Positions 35,674 to 48,500 of a stretch of 64,000 nt of DNA are shown piece by piece. The notes under the pieces are model-generated. The model was not told the origin of the DNA. It ran no database searches and was given only the letters and a program-made list of their open reading frames with translations. This stretch comes from an uncultured Clostridium sp. (GTDB lineage: Bacteria; Bacillota; Clostridia; Peptostreptococcales; Peptostreptococcaceae): positions 62,001 through 126,000 of the forward strand of contig CALEBD010000406.1 in NCBI GenBank assembly GCA_937944945.1. Reading direction: 5' to 3'. Each line of letters begins with the position of its first letter. Positions within the stretch are counted from its first letter, which is position 1. A program made the position numbers and the translations under genes.

Positions 35674-38600
35674 TTTGTGACTATAAACAAAAGTTTAAAA
35701 CTGATTTTGGTAAACTTATTAAAAGTCTAGAGAATTAGAGTGCAGAGCAGATACGCTCTGCAGCTCTAGATTATCTAAAAGCAGCGAAACAAAATGCACA
35801 AGATGCTGGGTATTCCAGTATTAATGATTTCCTATCCGACTGGGCAAAGTTCGTAGATTGGAGATTGGCTAAATCAGGAATAGAACCAATAGGTTCTACT
35901 ACTATCCAGAAAATACTCTTAGGTGAAAATGAAGACATTTCAGAATAGGTAGTTACTACAGCTAGTATTGATATAGATTACTCTAAAAACTAGGTAAATA
36001 GTGACTTTCTGAATTAGATATATAATGGAGCTGACGAAGTTAAAAATAGTGCACTAAGGTAGATTAACTTTAACCTATGTAACTCTATGATATTTAATCG
36101 AGACAATGGGACTATAATTAGAGGAGATAGAGAGTTAAATAAAAATCTTAGAGAATACTAGTAGACATTGTTCGATATAGTATATAATTTCCTTTAGAAG
36201 AAGGGAAGAACTCTTCCTGGAAGGACTCTTATGTACGAAGATGGAAAGTATACTAGAGCCTTTGAGTACTTAGCCCCTCTCGCAGAGGATGTATTCAATA
36301 AATTTGATAGAAAGAGGTTAATAACTGAGTTTAGCTATTAGACAGACTCTCTCAAAGCTTTTAACGCATATTAGACTCTGGCACACTTTGACGAGTTTTT
36401 ACTACATATTTTTGGAGATACAATAAAGATTAAAGATAGAGATACTAAATTCACAGATTCTGACAAATATACCTTATCTTCTAAAGCTACAGCTATGTTC
36501 TGGGCTAATAATGAGGAAGACGATATAGATTTATCAAAGTCAATCAACAATTTGTCTAGAATACTAGTTAATTCTACTAGGCTTTATGACTATAATTCCG
36601 GCACTCTTATTCCAGATACTTATTTGAATTTTGGATAGTTTACTGTATTAGTTAGTAAATTAAAGGATTTATCTTCTAACAGGCCCTTAACTAGGGGAAT
36701 TCTTCTTAATGAGGTCAAAGCTAGAAAAAGAACTATTCCTTTAGACTCTATTAGTAGCGAATCTGCTGATTTTATTAAATCCCTAGGAACAAGCGCTACT
36801 TTAGCTACATTAATTAATAAAACGAGGTTATATCCCAGAGAAGCTTTTACTGCTATATTCGAATTACTAACTAGTTAGGACTTGAAAAATATTTTTAAGC
36901 CAATAGCTAATCAATTTACTTTAGAAGAAAGAAACGTACTTATGTCTTTGGGAAAAGAACTATTCAATAATTAGGGAAATTCTTTAAGAAGAGTGTAGGA
37001 CTTAGAAGGATATTTCGATTGTGATTATTTCTCTACCTTATTATAGACATCTGATACTACATGTATTGTTAAAAATAGTCAATACTCTATAGATGCTGTA
37101 AGTGGTAAGATGGTATTAAAATCTTTATTAAGCTCTAATATTAATTAGATATAGAGAAGACTTAACGATACCTTAAATACTATGAATACTCCGGAAGGAG
37201 AAGTGCCGTATAGTCCTTCCTATGATAAGTCAGGATTTAATTTCACATGGAAAGGTAAGAATGTAAATATTGATAATGTAGGTAGAGTAACTATAGATAA
37301 GATTCCAATAGAAAATGCAACCATAGAATAGCCAGTAGAGTTTTTAGACTCAGTATTATTCTAGAATTTTACTAATAATCCAAAGTATTTAGATAATTTT
37401 GTGTTTATTACTGGTCTGTCTAGATAGTAGGCAATAGCCTAGTTATTTAGATTTGGGGCAGAATTATTACATGGTCAATTTGTGTTGAAGAAAATAAATG
37501 ATGCATTATCTCAACCTAGGAGAGTTGATGAAGAAAAGTTGACTAAATTAGAAAGAATTTAGCAAATTGCGAAGAAATATTATCCAGTTGACTACTATGG
37601 AGAGCCTAAGGTGAGTCAAGCCTACTCTACTATCGATATTGTTCCCAGCAAACAGTTAACTACTCTGGAATAGCTTGCTGAGGCTAGAGCAGTAACAGAT
37701 GGTGCTACTTCAGCTACTTCAGTGAAGGATTCTACTGGAAGAACATTGGCAACTAATTCTCCCAGTAGACTTTTATCTACCTATGAAATGTAGATGGAAA
37801 GTATCAGAGATAACCCCAGTTGTCCAGCGCATAATTTCTCTATTGTACAGGACCCATATACTTTCGTCAATATCTATACTGTTAGAGAACTAAAAACGTA
37901 GGATGGAGAATATAAATTGTTCAACTAGCTAAGTTCTAGGGAATTTTTGGAATCAGCTATTACATATGACCTAATTTAGCCCTTAATAGGATTAGAAACA
38001 GGGAAAAATAATCTTTCTAGTAAAGGAATCCTACCTATAATTCCTTCAGTAAATTCCGATAAATCCACAGTAAGTAAATTATTAGTTAACTTAGACCATG
38101 AGGTTAAAAAGATGGGATATTCGAGTATAGAAGAATTTATTTCGTCTACTAACAATGAACCTTTACTATAGTATATAAATAAAGAACTTGGAGACTATTA
38201 TAGTAAACTGATAACTAAGTTAAATAATGACTTTAAATTGTTTACTAACAGTCCTACATATAATAGAGTATTTGGAGATTTCGTGTTAGAATATACCCCT
38301 GAATCCTTGTAGTAGTTTAAAGATAAGGCTAGAAGTGAGGAGACATTTACAAGTTATAGAAAATTAATTGATACCATAAGTAGAGAATCTGGAGTTAAAA
38401 TAAACGAGGAATTACACTTTGTGTTTGCTAAGGGAGGAGAGTTATTTTTTAATAACTCTATTATTGCTCTCGCTAGGCGCTATAAAAATACAAACAGACT
38501 TGGATTCTTCCTCCAATATAAGAATACTGAATTATTAACTTCTTTAATAAATAGTAAAGTAGTTATAGATTTAGATACTAAAACTTAGAATTGGTTCAAA

Positions 38601-41600
38601 AAGAACGAATTGGGGCAGTGGATTAGTGATTCCGGAACTCTAATATTTGCCAAGTATAAAGACGAATAGGGAAATATTCATGATATTATTAGTGAGGCAG
38701 ATTTTATTTAGCTAGGAATTAATAAGTTTGACCCGCACTCTTTAGTTGAAACTGTAGTACTAAATCCTTTGCTATCTAAATATAATGCACTCAATTATCT
38801 ATATAGTTAGGAATTTCTGTTATCTACTGTAGGAAGTCATGTTAATCATCCTAATAAGAAAGCGAATCAAATAGACTTCAACAACTTTGAAGCTATTATG
38901 AACGACGAAGCCAATAGATATTAGGCATAGCATAAACGTAACGTATCCATGACTGCAGCTATGCATGAATATTTACTAGGGCAGCTCACTGGTGTCCCTA
39001 CTAATGCTAGAATAGCAGTTACATAGGATATTAACGATTATGTTTGTAATATTCAAGGTGATAATACAGCAGTAAAACCTTTTGATGGTTCTACCTTTGT
39101 AAATCCATTTATGGTAGTATTGGAGAATAACTCTTTAAATGGGGAGCGTTCTGGAATACACAAAAAGCCTTTTATACATTTTTATGATGAAACTACTGGA
39201 ACTGGTGGAATTATCAAAACGGCAGGCTTCGGATTAACTAATAGTTGGCTTAAGAACTCTCCATTTAATGAAAGAATGATGAAGAAAATGACAGATATTG
39301 TTTGGTCTGATTAGAATGGAGAACCTATTTACATAGACATAACAAGGAGATATTAGGGCTAGTAGGGAGAACCTGATATTGACTATGGAAATATTTATTA
39401 TACTTCACCTATCAAGAATCCAAATACTGGAAAATGGGAACGTTAGTATAATTGTATAACTAAAATAGAATACTTAGGCAATGGTTCATATAATTTATAT
39501 GAAACAATTGCTGCAAAGAACGGAAAACTGTTAGGAGTCCCCTAGCTAAGAAGAGTAGATGGCATAGATACTAATTACAAAGTATGGAAGTATATTTTCC
39601 AAGGAATAAACAGCGTAAGTCTGAATGAAAATGGATAGCTTGCTGGATACAAAAACTTCGGAGAATAGTCTATATATAATACTGTTAAAGCTATTAATAG
39701 TTGTGGATTTTTGTTAAAAGGGAATAAGCCCCTAGATTAGAATAATTTTTATTAGCCCATGAAGCACTCTGATATTCACTATCTTGTGACTGAGGGGGCT
39801 ATTAAATAGGGGGCTGCCAACTATAATACCAAAAGTATATACTATGACAGTATTCCATTTAATAGCTATTCTATATAGCTAGCATAGGCAGGAATCCAGT
39901 TAGACAAAGAACATCATGCTGATGACTCTGAAATATCAATGATGACACAGGTGGTAAGTGCCTGCGCAGCATTAGGATATACTTGGGATGAATCAAACAA
40001 AATGTATCAAGCTCTATATTCTTTAACTAAATAGGGGATAGAACCCTTAGTAGACTCTCTTAGAAAGGAGTTAGACCCTTCTGGAAGTAATACCGAATTT
40101 TCAAAGACTTTAGCTAATCTTTTAGTTAAGTAGCTTGCTAACGGTAATAAAGCAAAAGACGGAATTATTATGGATGTAGTAGCAAACCTTATAGATAAGT
40201 ATAAAAGAGGAGAAGAAATAACTGATGATGATATTAGGAAAAACCCTATCCCGGTAAGCGATCCTGTATTGTATAATAAAATAGGATCTATGCTCTCTTC
40301 AATACTTACTAAATCTGCTATTAAATTAAAGTTTAAGGGAATTTTGTCTGTGCTAGTACCGTCTCACGAGACTATAAAACTATACGGAGGAAAGCTAAAA
40401 TCAGAATTCGTAAATTTTGAGGAAGAAATAAAAGAGTTATAGGCTTAGTAGCCAGTTATTGGAATTTAGGATGTTTAGATGAATAGAACCTATTTTGTAG
40501 TTGATGCTGAAGGAAATACTATAGACAAGGTTCATGTACAAGGCCCAGTTACTGGTAAGGATGTATATGGAGATCCCTCTTTAAAGTATATTGGATATTA
40601 CGATTTAAAGAGTTTATATCCTAATAATTTATTTATAGAAGATATAATTGATGGAAGAAATCTGGGGTCATATTTCTTTACTTTCATTGGAAGTGATGGA
40701 ATAAAGTATAATATGTATGATTTGGCAGATTCTTATAATATATATATACAGTAGGAAGGAGCCTCTAGAAAAACACTTCAGGAAGCTCTGAAAAATGTAA
40801 AAGAGGGAGGGATAGTAAAAGTATTTACTGGAAATGAATATAAAGATGTAGTCATTAACAATTTGCAAGTATAGCCTTATGAAGTTATAATGCCCAAAAC
40901 AATGGCTTCACAGTTAGGACTTACTCCAGAAGATTCTGTAGATTCTCTACTAAGAGACCAGAACATATTCAAAAAGAAATTGATTAAAAATCTAGCTATT
41001 GGAATTACAGATGAGAGAGCCTATACTGTAGCTCTAAAGAGGTTAAACGGACAACACTTTTATATATTAAGTAAGTAGTAGTTTAATAAACTCCATCCAG
41101 AATTAAAGAAGATTTAGACTTATCCACCAGAAGTGGATGCAATTTCAGGAAAGATATACTAGACCGATATTAATGGAGAAAGACAATACGAATTATCCTC
41201 ATTAGAGGATGATACATATACTATTGATGGATAGTAGGTTATTGTAACCGATAACGTAGGCTTCTATTTAGATGCCTTTAACTATAACATTCCTTAGGTA
41301 TCTAGTAAAGTTGATTCAGTATAGTTAGGTAAGATACTTCGACACAAATCTAAAAATAAATCTTTTAGAAGTTGGATTAATACTGTTGGTAAGGATATTA
41401 CTATAGCTAGGCATAGAAATCAGTAGCTAAGCAATATAGAGATAAATCAAGAAGGAAATTTCGAAAGTAATGGGCAATTAGTAGAAGCCTAGACTTTAAA
41501 CATTATAAACTACTTAGGAAATGAATTATATACTTCTTTCAAAAAGTCTTTAGATATAATAGCTGCACGTATTCCGGCGCAATCAATGTAGTCGTTTATG

Positions 41601-44600
41601 CCTATGAAAGTCGTAGGATACGAAGATTTTGATATAAATACAGCATATGTATCTACTCACCAAATATGGTTATAGGGTTCTGACTACGATATTGATACGG
41701 TGTCTCTATTAACTTTTGAACTATTAAAAAATGGAAAATTTGCAGGATGGTCACCTTACTTTGACCTTTCTTCTGAAGAGTCTTTAAGAATATCAACTGG
41801 GCTAAACTACCCAACTGGAGAAAAGATTAAGAGAATAAATATCAGAGAAGCAGTTGAACATGAGGAAGGAGTAGGAGACGGAGATAAATTTGCATCTTAT
41901 ATCGTTAACTTATTTTCTTCATATGATTTTAAGATGGTTAATAATATGCCAACTCTATTTGAAAGAGATGATACCTTATAGAATAGGGTAGAATTAATTA
42001 ATCGGCTATCTAAAGATGGGTTATTGAAGTTTTCGGACTTGTCCGATTTAGGCAAATAGAAGGCTGCAGATATATTCAATAAGGAATTTAGTCAGAAGTT
42101 TACTCCAGAGCAGTTAGAGTTTTTATTTGAAGAGCTTGCTGTCATGGTTAATGACCATAATTTATATTCCGACAATTAGGAAGAGTATACTAAGAACTAT
42201 GTAGTATAGCAAATGATTGATATTATTGCCAATCCAGTGAATTAGATGTAGGCTACTATGTCTGTAGACTAGACTACCGATAGACCCAAAAAGATGGCAG
42301 AGAAATCGGAGGCTGGTAAAGCTTTGAAGTATGCGACTCCAGGAAACGTTGCTAATATAATGTAGGCAATAGAAGATAACTATACTGGTAAAGAGGTTAT
42401 TGGTATTTCTGCAGTTGGATTAAAATCCTTCTTTGCTATTACGTAGTACGCCAACACTCTCTTAAAACAAGGGAATCTTAAACCTCTATTCAACAAATCT
42501 ATTGTATTTAACGGAAAGGAGTATTACACTATAGCTAATGCTAATCCTGATTTAGCTCCGTAGACTTTAGAGAATTTAGAATTATTGTAGAGAATAGCAA
42601 ATGCAGATGATGCAGCCCTTGAGATATCTGCATTGTTATCATTAGCTACAGACAACGCTAAGGAACTATGCTTGGCCAAATTAAATGCTAACTCTAAGAT
42701 GGCAGATATGTATATTTACGGTCTAGCTATGGGTATTCCCTACGAAGAATTAGGTAGAGTGCTTATGTCCCCGGTAGGAGATGCTGTAGCATCCATGTTG
42801 AAGGGAAGTATTATTAGTGATAAGCTTTAGCTAAACTCTATTGATGATGTTATCAAATTTATGGGTAATCCTATTAGCTCAATACTTGGCTCTTTCAGTA
42901 CCGAATATCTAGTAGATAACACCGGAAAAAAGACTGGAGTAAATATTTCTACAGCTATTAGAAAAAGTACCAAGGGAGTAGAAAAATGGTTGAACGACCT
43001 AATGAAGTCCTTGTATGGAGAATTAGACGATTTTGGCAACTATACTTAGAAGAAAACTATCAATGAAGTTATTAACGAATTAAACAGTTTTAGGAATAGA
43101 GTTATAACTAATTATAGTAATACTGTAAGGACAGACCTTGTCCAAAACAAGTAGTTAGCAAATAAAGTTATAGACTAGATTATTGACGGTCTTATAGTTT
43201 ATGACAAGGTATGGAAGAACGGACCTCAATTGTTTGAAAACCTTGTTACCTTACATAAGGGAGCAGCGGAGTTTAACAAAATAGGTTAGTTACTAGGAGT
43301 TAATTAGGGAGTAAAAAATAAAGAAGAAGATTATCTAAATTATGTAAGGAATATAGAAAATATTGTTCCTAGCAAACTAGACTTCATTTAGTTTATGACT
43401 AACCAAGAATATAGGTAGGCTAAAATTGATGAGTATGAAAAGATTAAAGTTAGTTTCAATCCTTTAGCTATCATAAATACAGTTCCACACTATTGGGGAT
43501 ATTCTTTAGCAGCATTTGAGAAGCATGAAGCGTATATGAAAAGTTCTATTAAATACAGGACTATTCATGATTATATAAACGTTGGATATTAGTATGGCAC
43601 TGATACTAAGGGTACTATTCAAGGAATTTCCAATTTATGTAATGATAAATTAGTTAATAACTACTTAAGTTCTTTAGAGTTTGTATTGCCAGCTGGGTCT
43701 ACTTTAATATACTTGCAGGATAAAGATACGCTAATAAAAACTTAGACCTCTAAGGATTTGCCTATCAGATTAGGAACTATTGGAGGCAATGCTACCTTCA
43801 AAAATTGGGTAGAAAAGTAGGTAATACCAGACTTGAAAGCTGGATATAATTCTAGTAGCAGAGATCGTATTAATATAGCCCTTAAAAATAATGAGTTCAT
43901 AAACTCATTAAGACCAAATATATATTCTAAAAATGCTAGTAGAAATAATTCAGTATCATATACTACTACTATTAATATGTCTCCAATTTCTGAAGAGGAT
44001 AGGCTGACATTAGGAAGGCTTAGATAGAGCTTTGACTCTATCAATTCTAGTTACAATGGAATACCTATCAAAGATATTCTATACTGGTACAACCTTATTT
44101 CTTACGGAGGTAAGTCTGGATAGAGTACTCTAACTAGTATTTTTGATAACTATGTAAATTCTGCTGAACCTTCTAAGTTTAGAGAAGAGACTTCTAAACT
44201 AGATACTAGTGGAGATAGTTTCTAGTTATCTAACGAAGAGTTAGCTACCTGGCTAACTCCTATAACTAGTAGTAGAAGAGGAAGATTTAGAAGAAGAAGA
44301 AATAAGGAGGAGCTAAGAACTGACTTGATTTAGATTCTGAGAGACGAGGACGGGGTATTTACTGGAGAATAGATATATAATAATTAGGATAATATTGACT
44401 ATAATGTTATATTAAGTATTCCGACTTAGGGAGACTTAATAGAATTACCATTTAATGATGGATCTATAATAGTTAATACTGTTACTAGAACCATTATGGA
44501 TATAAAAACAGATAAGTTATAGGGAGAATAGCTAACGAAAGTAAAAAAGTTTTTAGCATCTCACTCTAACTTGTATATAGACTACGATCCTAATATTAGA

Positions 44601-44663
44601 AACTATAAAATAAATATAGATATATTAAACAAATATATAGACAATCAAATAAACTGTAAATGA
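35670..44663 (+). CDS. Giant virion RNA polymerase, DYDID active site, TAG=Gln (2997 aa)
   Basis: A single TAG=Gln frame runs from ATG 35670 (overlapping TGA) to TGA 44661-44663. Residues about 1976-2012 hold the diagnostic region. IPAQSMQSFMPMKVVG leads to QGSDYDIDTVSL, with the three metal-binding aspartates at 2005, 2007 and 2009. This matches the DxDxD signature of the crAss-like virion RNA polymerase, described for phage phi14:2 gp66. Such enzymes are packaged, enter with the DNA and transcribe early genes. The protein is far longer than the catalytic core, so the flanks probably serve packaging, ejection and promoter binding. A basic patch (RRGRFRRRRNK) lies near residue 2869. Confidence 0.85.
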
Positions 44664-45595
44664 GTATATGTATAAACAAAAATTCTGTAGAGTTCAGGGC
44701 GCTAGAGTAGCGTTCTGGGCTTCCAGAATCCTATTTAGCGGCTATATGTGCAGACTTCTAGGAAAGACTTGGCAGATTTCCCCACCTTGATGAAATTAAG
44801 GGAGTAGATTCTTCAAATTATTTGACAGAAGAGCTAAATATTAAACGTGGGATTACGAAGGAATAGTAGATTTATAGGCTTACTGGGAAAAATGATTTAC
44901 AATCTTCATAGGTATGGATAAATGATAACTTTAGAGACCTAGAAGTGGAGTTTTCTCCATTCTTTGGCGATATTAAGGTATATATTACTCATAGACCTAT
45001 TACTCAAGAAATCTCTACTCCTGTAAGTCATTCTAAAATAAGCGATACGCTAGTTGTAGAGGAGATTGTAAGTAAATTGCGGGACGTATATGGACTACCA
45101 GTAGAATCTGTTATAACAGAGGATTTAAATGAATATAAAGAATCTCCAATTTTTTCGGAAGGTGGGATAACTTATGTAAATGCAGATGCTGTTACCCTAG
45201 ATACCCCAGTAATAGAGCTAATTCCTCTGTTAATTACTTCACTCCACGGTACAGAACTTTACGATAAGCTAATTAAAGATAACGAAAAAGAATTTTCTAA
45301 AGAATTAAGAAATAGAATAATAGATAAAAGCGAAAAATTATAGTTTCTTCCAACCAACGTATAGTATGAGTTAATGTATAATATGAAGCGTGTATTAGAC
45401 TCTATTCTAATGGGGGAATCTAGTATTAGAGATATTAATGACGATATATTATTCAACAGTACTTTGAGGTCACTTGCTAGAATAGTTAACTCTAAAATCG
45501 ATGTTTCTAATTCTAATATACTAAGTCTGGATTTGGAAGAAAAGCACAAATAGTTAATGGAAGAAGGGAAGGTAACTGAATACTGTCATGTCTGA
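44660..45595 (+). CDS. Virion-block protein with a degenerate zincin-like segment, TAG=Gln (311 aa)
   Basis: It sits between the polymerase and nuclease giants with 4-base and 8-base overlaps. The N-terminal 90 residues are helical. Residues 165-205 (ITYVNADAVTLDTPVIELIP) resemble the metallopeptidase segment of phage polyvalent proteins, where the pattern is D-T-P-x-H-E-x-x-H. Here the two zinc-binding histidines are replaced (Ile 185, Pro 189) while the Glu (186) is kept. If homologous, the domain is inactive and structural. The C-terminal part is Ser/Asn-rich and helical. I assign no function; virion cargo is probable by position. Confidence 0.65.
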
Positions 45596-48500
45596 ATGTA
45601 TATATAAATTTAAAGACCACGAATTTAGTAGTAAAAAGGAGTATGAAAACTTTCTACTACAAAAAGGAGACGAACTATACGAAATCTACGGGGATTTGGT
45701 ATTTAATGCTTTAGATAACGTAATAACTTAGGAAGCTTTAAAGAAAGTTAAAGCAGAGGCTCAAAAGCATGTTAAAGCTTATGCTGAGGCTAAGAAATTA
45801 TACTAGGATGGAGAAGATAATCTAGAATTTAAACGCCCTTATATTGGTGTAACGGAATTTCTCGCGGATCTTACTAATTCTAAAGACTAGCTTTTAATGC
45901 CTTCTTTTAGAGAATTTGAATATTGGAGAAGACGTATTAAGGACTGGAAAGATCCCACTAAAGGATTTAATAATGACGAAATAGAACTATTCGGGAAGAA
46001 TGTAACCGTTACCGATAATGTTAGCGAAGACTAGCTGAAGGAGTATTTAGATAACTTTGATAATAATTCAGAAACTACCAGTTAGACTTTAGGATTAATC
46101 AAACAAATGAAGGATAAGTGGAAAGCACAGGGCGAATTAGGTACAGAGATCCATAGTATCTTAGAAATGCTTTTCAGAACTACAAAGGCTGGATTACTTA
46201 TCACCCAGAGTGACAAAGCCATTAAGAGCTATATAAATTTACAGTATAAAGACAAAAAATTAAAGCAGGATACTATAAATAGTATAATTAAGTATGGAAA
46301 AAAGTTACACGAAGATTTAATTAATACATATGGACAGAATCTAACTTTCTTTCCTGAGTTTAAAGTAGTTACCAAGTTGGGATATGAGATCGAAGGGAAA
46401 GGAGATACCATCTTAGGAAAGATAGACCTATTGGTAGTTGATGGGGATGGGTATGCTCATGTTATTGACTATAAGACTTCCCCTAAAGATTCTTTTGATT
46501 CTGCGAAACAGAGAGCTTTTTGGTATCAGATGGGATTATATCATAGAATGATTGAGAATGCCGGAATTAGAGTTAACAGTCCATCACCTAAAGTTATTGT
46601 TGCTCCTATAAAAATGCATAATTTCAGGTAGGAGGGAGACACTTGGGTATTTGATACTATTTCAGCTAGGTTAGGAGAGTCTACTTTGGAAGATATAACT
46701 ACTAGAGCAACATTAAATGAGGTTGCTGCTAATATTGATGAGTTTATTCCTCCTACCCCAGTTATTGATTTAACTCCCAAGGAAATTGTAACTAATGTTT
46801 CGTAGGTAATGGAGTATTCGTTTCCTAGTATAAATATGAGTAAGACTTGGGGAGACGAAGAAATAAAATCTATGATGGAAGGAAATATTGAGTAGGACCC
46901 AGAGTCTAAGAAATGGGTATTTAAAACTGAAAACTCTAAGATTCCATATACTGCTAACACTTAGGAAGAACTTTTTGAAAAAGTTAAAAAGTTCTATTAG
47001 GAAACTCTCCCAAAAAAACGCAGAGATATGGTAGCCTCTGTGGAAATGGCCTTGAAGAAAGGCATAAAAGAAAATACTAGTCTAGTTCCTTTACCAAAAT
47101 AGGGAAGTATTAATGTTAAACAAGGAGCTTCCGCAGAATGGTTCTAGAATCTAATGGGTAAGTACTGTAGGAACTATTATGAAATTATCGAAAATGAAGC
47201 AATAAAGGCTTATGGGGTTATTCTACTAAGAAACAAGCTCAACGGGTAGATTGATATATTGAAAATTACTACTGACAATCTAGATTATTCTCATAAGTTT
47301 AATAAATCTAGTAGAAGATAGTTATTAACTGGGGCATTTGAAGTAGATAGTGTATAGGCTAGGAAACCTGGTTCATTGGCTATGAAAGCTACCAATGGAA
47401 ACATACACTTGATGGAGACAATGGCAATCCTAAACTGTTTGCCTGAAATAACCTCTAAAGAAGGAATTATTGGAAATATACTTGTAGCTAATCCCCATTC
47501 TCTACAGGGTACAGCGGCATCAAACGAGGAATTAGTCTACAATTTCGGAGAGTTAGTATCCCACATTGATGGATTCTAGAATAATATTAAGAACATTAAA
47601 TTTGCGAATAAAGTAGAATTGGCTAAAAATAAGCTTAGAGAAGTATTAGAACTTGGTGCTAGCACACACTGGGAAGAGGATAAGTATAAGTTTGTAGGAA
47701 AGTATAAGGATTTATATACATAGTTGGATGAAGCAGTCTCTACTAATGACAGAAGAGATATTCTTAGAAAATTGGAGGCAATTAGGAAAAAATTAGAAGA
47801 GCCTAATGGAGGTTTAAGAACTGAGTAGATAACATCGTTAGACACTTATAGTGAGGAGGGAAATGAGTAGAGAACTTTATATAATCATATAATGTTAGCT
47901 ATTGCTGAAATATAGGGAGTGCAGTTTAGACAGCAGACTAAAGACAACGAGAAGTATCTTGAGAGCATGAATATATTTAATAACGGGGTTAAATCTCTGA
48001 TGTTAGATAATCCAGGAAATCTAGATAATGCTACTCTAAATAAATTAACCTCTCTTATTACTGAAGCTTATTAGAACACTCGTGAGGATATGATGAGGGA
48101 GACTCCAATTATTAGAGAGCTAGTAGAGGAACTAAAGAAAAGCAAAGGGTTTGGAAAGCTATCAGAAATGACTGTTGGCAATTAGGCAAGCTTGTATAGA
48201 AATATGATAGAGTATAAAGATGGCGATATTCTATTTAAGAATCCCTGGAGCAACAAATTCTCTGGTACTGAACAGGAAAAGAAATTTCTTAAATATGCTC
48301 TTACTAAGATAAATTAGGATAGGTTTGGAACTGATGAATTGGATGAAATGATAACTACAGAAGATGTTAGATTCTTTAGAGTTCCATTGGCTGTAGGAAG
48401 TTTATCCTCACAAGCTTCTTAGTTAGGAAGTATTGCTGAAGCATTCAAGAAGAGATTAGTTAGTAGATTGAGTCCAAAAAGATGGTGGGAAGAAACACAG

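Noticed and set aside
4757..45595. TGA reassignment (as in Mycoplasma-type codes)
   Set aside because: TGA closes seven late genes at exact overlaps with the next ATG and does not occur inside the frames I read.
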